A stretch of DNA of 64,000 nt, from contig NZ_CP034661.1 of the NCBI RefSeq assembly GCF_003971235.1, positions 2,108,001 through 2,172,000 on the forward strand, given 5' to 3'. Position 1 is the stretch's first letter, and the number at the start of each line of letters is the position of its first letter. Positions 59,961 to 64,000 of the stretch are shown piece by piece. Position numbers and translations under genes: made by a program. The notes under the pieces are model-generated. The model made no database searches and had not been told where the DNA came from. It was given only the letters and a program-made list of their open reading frames with translations. This DNA is from Chryseobacterium aureum (GTDB lineage: Bacteria; Bacteroidota; Bacteroidia; Flavobacteriales; Weeksellaceae).

Positions 59961-60077
59961 TGAAAAAATTCTAAAGCCCTACTCTTTAAAATTCCAGACA
60001 GTAACCCTCTTACTCTCATCCCTGATCCACTTTCAGCATTCATTTCTTTTTCCTAATTTTCCGCAAACTAAAAAACT

Positions 60078-60764
60078 ATGCCCAATCTGCTTTTACTTCA
60101 CGGAGCTTTAGGCCACAGCGACATTTTCAAACCTTATCTGAATACGCTGTCCCAATATTTCACAGTTCACACGCCTCTATTTTCAGGACACGGGGATCGG
60201 GAGCTTCCGGAAGGAGGAATCCATATTAAAAAATACGCTCAGGAATTATCCGAATATTGCCAGGTGAATCATTTAACAGATGTTTCTATTTTCGGACATA
60301 GTATGGGAGGTTATGCAGCTCTTTGCTACGCCATGGAAAGTCCTGAGAATGTAAATTCTATCATCACTTTGGGAACAAAATTTGACTGGACTGAGGAACA
60401 GGCTTTGAAGGAAAGTAAAATGCTTAATCCTGATGTTATTCTTGAAAAAGTTCCACAGTATGCCCAGCTTTTAGGAAGGCAGCACGGAACAAAATGGAAA
60501 CAGCTTCTCCCTGCTATTGCTGATTTAATGATTGATTTAGGTAAAAATCCTCCTCTGGAAAATAATTTTGCTTCAATTACTACTCCTACTCAAATTATGG
60601 TGGGAGACCAAGACAATATGGTAACGCTGGAAGAAAGTATGAGGGTGTACAGAAGTCTTCCCAATGCAAAATTGGCCGTACTTCCGGATACAAAGCATCC
60701 TATGGATAAAGTACGACCAGGTTTATTACTGAGCTTAATGAAAGATTTCTGGAATATTTCTTAA
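60078..60764 (+). CDS. Alpha/beta-hydrolase
   Basis: A 228-residue alpha/beta-hydrolase fold protein. The nucleophile elbow is GHSMGGY (Ser about 76), the acid is in GDQDNMV, and the His in DTKHPMD. N-terminal LLLHGALGHSDIFKPYL is the oxyanion loop. It is not a lipase with a signal peptide, so it probably acts in the cytosol on an ester or lactone. It ends two bases from the stop of the convergent upp gene. The substrate is unknown. Confidence 0.88.
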   Translation: MPNLLLLHGALGHSDIFKPYLNTLSQYFTVHTPLFSGHGDRELPEGGIHIKKYAQELSEYCQVNHLTDVSIFGHSMGGYAALCYAMESPENVNSIITLGTKFDWTEEQALKESKMLNPDVILEKVPQYAQLLGRQHGTKWKQLLPAIADLMIDLGKNPPLENNFASITTPTQIMVGDQDNMVTLEESMRVYRSLPNAKLAVLPDTKHPMDKVRPGLLLSLMKDFWNIS

Positions 60765-60765
60765 T

Positions 60766-61416
60766 TTATCTCTGAAGTTTTTCTCCGTAGCTAAGATCTC
60801 CGGCATCTCCTAATCCCGGAGTGATATACCCTTTTGAGGTTAAATGCTCATCGATAGCTCCTACCCAGATATGAGCTTCAGGGTAAGCATTCTGAACCGT
60901 TTCAACACCTTGTTTTGAAGCAATAGCTGCTACAATATGAAGCTGGGTTGGATTTCCATTGGTCAGCAAATCTTTGATTGCTTCAATAAGGGAAGCTCCT
61001 GTTGCCAGCATGGGATCTGCTACAATAAGTGGTCTGCCTTCAATGCTTGGGCAGGTAAGATAATCCTGCTTGATTGAAAAATAATCGTTGGCATCGTGTT
61101 TTCTGTAAGCTGCTACAAAACCGCAGTCTGCTCTGTCCAGATAATTCAGTATTCCTTCAAATAATGGAACTCCTGCTCTTAAGATGGTTGTAATAACAGG
61201 CTGTACAGCAATTTCTCTGCTTTTTATTGTATCTAAGGGAGTTTGAATTTCAACTTCTCTGTACTCCAGTCCTTTACTGATTTCAAAAGCGGCAATCTCC
61301 CCGATTCTTTCCATATTTCTTCTGAATCTCATTCGGTCATGCTGGATGTCAACGTTTCTAAGTTCGTTGATCCATTCATTAACAAGAGAAAAGTGTTGCG
61401 ATAAAATAGTAAGCAT
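60766..61416 (-). CDS. upp: Uracil phosphoribosyltransferase
   Basis: Upp converts uracil and PRPP to UMP. The 216-residue enzyme shows RRNMERIGEIAAFEISKGL, VITTILRAGVPLFEGIL, the PRPP loop PLIVADPMLATGASLIEAI, and the terminal uracil-binding ITPGLGDAGDLSYG. All active-site segments are in order. A TAATTTTG box (61461-61468) lies 44 bases upstream of the ATG. Confidence 0.96.
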   Translation of the reverse strand: MLTILSQHFSLVNEWINELRNVDIQHDRMRFRRNMERIGEIAAFEISKGLEYREVEIQTPLDTIKSREIAVQPVITTILRAGVPLFEGILNYLDRADCGFVAAYRKHDANDYFSIKQDYLTCPSIEGRPLIVADPMLATGASLIEAIKDLLTNGNPTQLHIVAAIASKQGVETVQNAYPEAHIWVGAIDEHLTSKGYITPGLGDAGDLSYGEKLQR

Positions 61417-61460
61417 GAAAATTTTGTTTTTTAAATTCAGTTAATTGATAGTAATCCCTG

Positions 61461-61468
61461 CAAAATTA
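61461..61468 (-). promoter_or_regulatory. -7 box (TAATTTTG) of upp
   Basis: Exact TAnnTTTG match on the minus strand, 44 bases before the upp start codon. Confidence 0.4.
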
Positions 61469-61523
61469 CAACTAAAAAACGAATTGAAAGATCGCGCCAG
61501 AGGAGAAAATCTGCTCTTATATA

Positions 61524-61558
61524 ATAAAAAGCTCCGGCAAGCTTTGCTTGCCGGAGTT
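61524..61558 (-). terminator. Intrinsic terminator after der
   Basis: CTCCGGCAAGC-TTT-GCTTGCCGGAG is a perfect 11-bp stem followed by TTTTTAT on the minus strand. Confidence 0.85.
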
Positions 61559-61579
61559 TCCTGTGAACACTGGTTCTTA

Positions 61580-62890
61580 TTATTTTTGTCTGAAATATAC
61601 TTCAATCGGAACTCCGGTAAACCCAAATTGTTTTCTCAACTGATTTTCAGTAAATCTTTTATAGGGTTCTTTCACATATTGCGGAAGGTTACAGAAAAAC
61701 ACAAACTGAGGAGATGGCGTAGGAAGCTGAACACAGTATTTGATTTTAATGTATTTTCCTTTCAATGCCGGTGGTGGTGTCTGTTCGAAGATTGGAAGCA
61801 TTACTTCATTCAGTTTTGAAGTTTTAATTTTCTTCTTACGGTCTTCGTAAACCTCCATGGCTACTTCTACCGCTTTTAAGATTCTCTGCTTCGTTAAAGC
61901 TGAAACAAATAAGATTGGAATATCCTGGAACTGACCAATTTTGTCTTTAATTGATTTTTCAAAATCACGCATTGTATTGGTCTGCTTATCCTCGATCAAA
62001 TCCCACTTGTTAACAAGAATTACAATCCCTTTTCTGTTTTTCTGAGCCAGGCCGAAGATGTTCATATCCTGAGATTCCCATCCCTGCGTAGCATCTACCA
62101 TAATGATTACAACATCAGAATATTCAATGGAACGGATCGATCTCATTACGGAATAAAATTCCAGGTCTTCATTTACCTTAGACTTTCTTCTCATCCCTGC
62201 GGTATCTACCAGGACAAACTCATGTCCGAATTTATTATATAAAGTCTGGATACTATCTCTGGTAGTTCCTGCAATATCTGTTACAATATTTCTTTCAACA
62301 TCCAGTAAAGCATTGGTCATTGTAGATTTTCCTACATTGGGACGTCCTGCAATGGTAATTTTTGGAAGGCCTTCGAAAGGATCTTTATATTCCGTAGTAG
62401 GGAAATCTTTAACGATATCATCTAACAAATCTCCTGTACCGGAACCTGTAGCCGAAGAAAGGGTATAATATTTATCAATTCCTAACTGATAGAATTCTGT
62501 TGCCGGAAGTTCTTCTTTTGCGGAATCTACTTTATTAATAACAATATAAATGGGTTTGTTGGATCTTCTAAGAAGTCTGTAAATTTCGTAGTCTGTATCA
62601 GTAAGTCCTTCTTCCACATTCATCATAAAGATAATGGAAGTAGCTTCATCCACTGCCAGCTGTACCTGTTTACGGATTTCCTCTTCAAAGATATCATCGG
62701 TACCTACATCATAACCTCCGGTATCAATCACGGTAAAGTCTACTCCATTCCAGTCTGATTTTCCGTAGTGACGGTCTCTGGTAACCCCTGCTGTAGAATC
62801 TACAATAGCTTCTCTTCTTTCTAATAAACGATTAAAAAGCGTGGATTTTCCTACGTTGGGACGCCCCACGATTGCGACAATATTTGACAT
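61580..62890 (-). CDS. der: Ribosome biogenesis GTPase Der (EngA)
   Basis: A 436-residue protein with two tandem GTPase domains and a KH-like C terminus, needed for 50S subunit assembly. G1 motifs: GRPNVGKSTLFNRL (8-21) and GRPNVGKSTMTNALL; G3: DTGGYD and DTAGMRR; G4: NKVD and NKWD; C-terminal VKEPYKRFTENQLRKQFGFTGVPIEVYFRQK. A TATCTTTG box (62973-62980) may be its promoter, 82 bases upstream. Confidence 0.97.
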   Translation of the reverse strand: MSNIVAIVGRPNVGKSTLFNRLLERREAIVDSTAGVTRDRHYGKSDWNGVDFTVIDTGGYDVGTDDIFEEEIRKQVQLAVDEATSIIFMMNVEEGLTDTDYEIYRLLRRSNKPIYIVINKVDSAKEELPATEFYQLGIDKYYTLSSATGSGTGDLLDDIVKDFPTTEYKDPFEGLPKITIAGRPNVGKSTMTNALLDVERNIVTDIAGTTRDSIQTLYNKFGHEFVLVDTAGMRRKSKVNEDLEFYSVMRSIRSIEYSDVVIIMVDATQGWESQDMNIFGLAQKNRKGIVILVNKWDLIEDKQTNTMRDFEKSIKDKIGQFQDIPILFVSALTKQRILKAVEVAMEVYEDRKKKIKTSKLNEVMLPIFEQTPPPALKGKYIKIKYCVQLPTPSPQFVFFCNLPQYVKEPYKRFTENQLRKQFGFTGVPIEVYFRQK

Positions 62891-63264
62891 AAAAAATGTT
62901 TAATAATCCTTTTGCTCTGCTCAAGGAAATGTTATTAATGGGTTACTCCAACTTTTGGAGCCCAATTTTTTGCAAAGATAAGGTTTTATTATTTAAATGC
63001 AGCTTTAGGTAAGGGAAGCAGGAAGAAGGAGACCGGAAGCTATTATTCATGGGAAAATTCACAATAGTCATATCCTTTAAACCGCACAAACAGTTTGCTG
63101 CTTCTGCTATTTCCTAACAAAAGCAGAAGTTCCTGAAATTTTTATTGAAAAATAATTATTTGGATATCAATATGTAAAGCAATTTAATGCCTGATTAGGG
63201 TAATTAATCTTTACTTTAGATTTTCATATTTAAAATAAATTCTATAATTTCGCGACATAGTAAT
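62891..63264. other. Gene-free stretch between der and the first tRNA-Gln
   Basis: About 370 bases without a credible gene. It holds the TATCTTTG box for der near 62973, a purine-rich GGAAGC/GGAGACCGG repeat around 63013-63035 that resembles 5793-5830, and an AT-rich leader with TATAATTT near 63243 before the tRNA. No hairpin terminator is seen. Confidence 0.45.
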
Positions 63265-63335
63265 AGACCCATGGTGTAGCGGTAACACTACTGATTTTGG
63301 TTCAGTCATCTGGGGTTCGAATCCCTGTGGGTCTG
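63265..63335 (+). tRNA. tRNA-Gln (anticodon TTG)
   Basis: The acceptor arms AGACCCA/TGGGTCT, D stem GTGT/ACAC, anticodon stem ACTGA/TCAGT with loop TTTTGGT (anticodon TTG at 63297-63299) and TTCGAAT T-loop are all formed. The discriminator base is G and no CCA is encoded. A hairpin terminator follows. Confidence 0.93.
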
Positions 63336-63336
63336 C

Positions 63337-63370
63337 AAACCATCCTTTTTTAGGATGGTTTTTTTTTTTA
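63337..63370 (+). terminator. Intrinsic terminator after the first tRNA-Gln
   Basis: AACCATCC and GGATGGTT pair over a short loop, followed by a run of nine or more T. The two tRNA-Gln genes are therefore separate transcripts. Confidence 0.85.
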
Positions 63371-63435
63371 AGATGAAATAGAAAATGTAAGTGCGGGCTT
63401 TTTCATCCTAAAAACAAGAATTTTTAAGAGAGGTA

Positions 63436-63466
63436 TTTGCAAATAAGAAAAAAATATCTAAATTTG
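63436..63466 (+). promoter_or_regulatory. Bacteroidetes-type promoter of the second tRNA-Gln
   Basis: TTTG (63436-63439) and TAAATTTG (63459-63466) are 19 bp apart, an ideal match to the -33/-7 consensus. Transcription should start about 14 bases before the tRNA. Confidence 0.75.
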
Positions 63467-63483
63467 CATCACCAAAGTAAAGC

Positions 63484-63554
63484 AGACCTATAGTGTAACG
63501 GTAGCACTCCGGTTTTTGGTACCGTCAGTCGGGGTTCGAATCCCTGTGGGTCTA
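63484..63554 (+). tRNA. tRNA-Gln (anticodon TTG), second copy
   Basis: Acceptor arms AGACCTA/TGGGTCT (one G-T pair), D stem GTGT/GCAC, anticodon loop TTTTGGT with TTG at 63516-63518, T-loop TTCGAAT, discriminator A. The first anticodon-stem pair is C/T and not paired. It reads the same codon as the first gene but differs in acceptor, D and anticodon stems. No CCA is encoded. Confidence 0.9.
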
Positions 63555-63565
63555 CAGTAAAAATC

Positions 63566-63602
63566 AAGCAATCAATTGAAAATCAATTGATTGCTTTTTT
63601 AT
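63566..63602 (+). terminator. Intrinsic terminator after the second tRNA-Gln
   Basis: AAGCAATCAATTG and CAATTGATTGCTT pair over a five-base loop, followed by T residues. Confidence 0.85.
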
Positions 63603-63657
63603 TTTAGTTGTTTATTGTCAACAAGTCAAGATTGGGATCATGTACAAAAGTTGGGGA

Positions 63658-64000
63658 CTAAGCAAAAAGTTTGGTTAATCTGAAGAGAAAAAAGTTTCTG
63701 TCTTTGACTCCTCTGAGTTGCATTCTGAAGTTTTTGATTTTCGCATTAAAAGATTCAGCTGCTGCATTAGTGCTTCTTTTATCAAAATAGTTTAAAATAT
63801 CTCTGTAATGATGTATTATCGTTTTTCTTAAAATGGAAAATGATTTAAAACCTGCTTCTTCAACGTTTTTAAACCAGTGGCCAGCTTAGTGATCGCTACA
63901 GATTTCAAGATATTCTGATTATAAATATTCCTAAGCCCATCAGCCAGATGATAAGCCTTTTCCAAATCAGGATATTGAGTGAAAAGTATGGCAGCTCGCT
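63658..64000 (-). pseudogene. ISL3/ISAon1-like transposase C-terminal fragment with a frameshift
   Basis: On the minus strand one frame encodes RAAILFTQYPDLEKAYHLADG and ends shortly after ITKLATGLK; a second frame continues WFKNVEEAGFKSFSILRKTI, then NYFDKRSTNAAAESFNAKIKNFR and FFLFRLTKLFA. Together these are the C-terminal part of a DDE transposase of the ISL3/ISAon1 type. A one-base loss near 63880 puts the halves in different frames, and the 5' part lies beyond the window. The element end is probably near 63630-63657 (GGGATCATGTACAAAAGTTG), but the inverted repeat cannot be confirmed. Confidence 0.8.

Overview
The window looks like chromosome of a Flavobacteriia member of the Weeksellaceae, most like Chryseobacterium. 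The reasons are AT-rich DNA, promoters of the Bacteroidetes TAnnTTTG type (often with TTG/TTTG 17-24 bp upstream), few Shine-Dalgarno sequences, and family content typical of that group: OstA-like protein, OmpH, trigger factor with a His-rich loop, SusC/TonB-type receptor, paired M16 proteases, DUF6341/DUF6427-like membrane proteins. The genus is inferred, not proven.

Layout. 1-1060: a DEDDh exonuclease and a GNAT acetyltransferase. 1281-7136 (minus): a six-gene tellurium-resistance-type (Ter) operon with two TerD proteins, two TerY-like VWA proteins, a PP2C phosphatase and a Ser/Thr-kinase-like protein with a zinc ribbon. 7315-9384: YbhN-type membrane protein, panD, HU. 9648-16591: pdxH, yqgE, amidase, a degenerate class IV aminotransferase, START-like protein, class III aminotransferase, OstA-like protein, Fur-family regulator. 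16657-23604 (minus): kup, pdhB, 4-TM protein plus ECF sigma factor, DUF2147, LTA-synthase-like protein. 23694-28698 (mostly plus): pssA, exonuclease, DUF2007, FAH-family hydrolase, UspA, two small membrane-protein genes, DUF3109. 28775-42949 (minus): tandem M16 proteases, a periplasmic protein, tig, a lipoprotein/TonB receptor/RGPP small-protein metal-uptake-like cluster, and an ABC-F protein.

43085-48651 (minus): a small protein, a DUF2235-type hydrolase lacking its nucleophile, and a five-gene unit ending in a NarL-type two-component system. 48868-54162: aqpZ, a PD-(D/E)XK-like protein, a LuxE-type acyltransferase, lpxH, queD, a thioesterase, ompH. 54344-58939: the glyoxylate shunt (aceB-aceA) divergent from a ScfR/RamB/PrpR-type regulator, with two matching palindromes (GCGA-N4-TCGC) in the shared promoter region. 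59258-62890: comF, alpha/beta hydrolase, upp, der. 63265-63554: two tRNA-Gln genes. 63658-64000: a frameshifted transposase fragment.

Most promising for follow-up: the aceBA/regulator operator pair, the compact TerD-TerY-PP2C-kinase operon, the five-gene cluster at 45119-48651 with a sensor kinase that has no conventional start codon, the pseudo-enzyme candidates (DUF2235 Ser to Gly; class IV aminotransferase Lys to Arg), and several dispersed repeat families, one of which lies in frame inside a coding gene. I found no CRISPR array, phage or integron. No clearly new defence or mobile system is visible.
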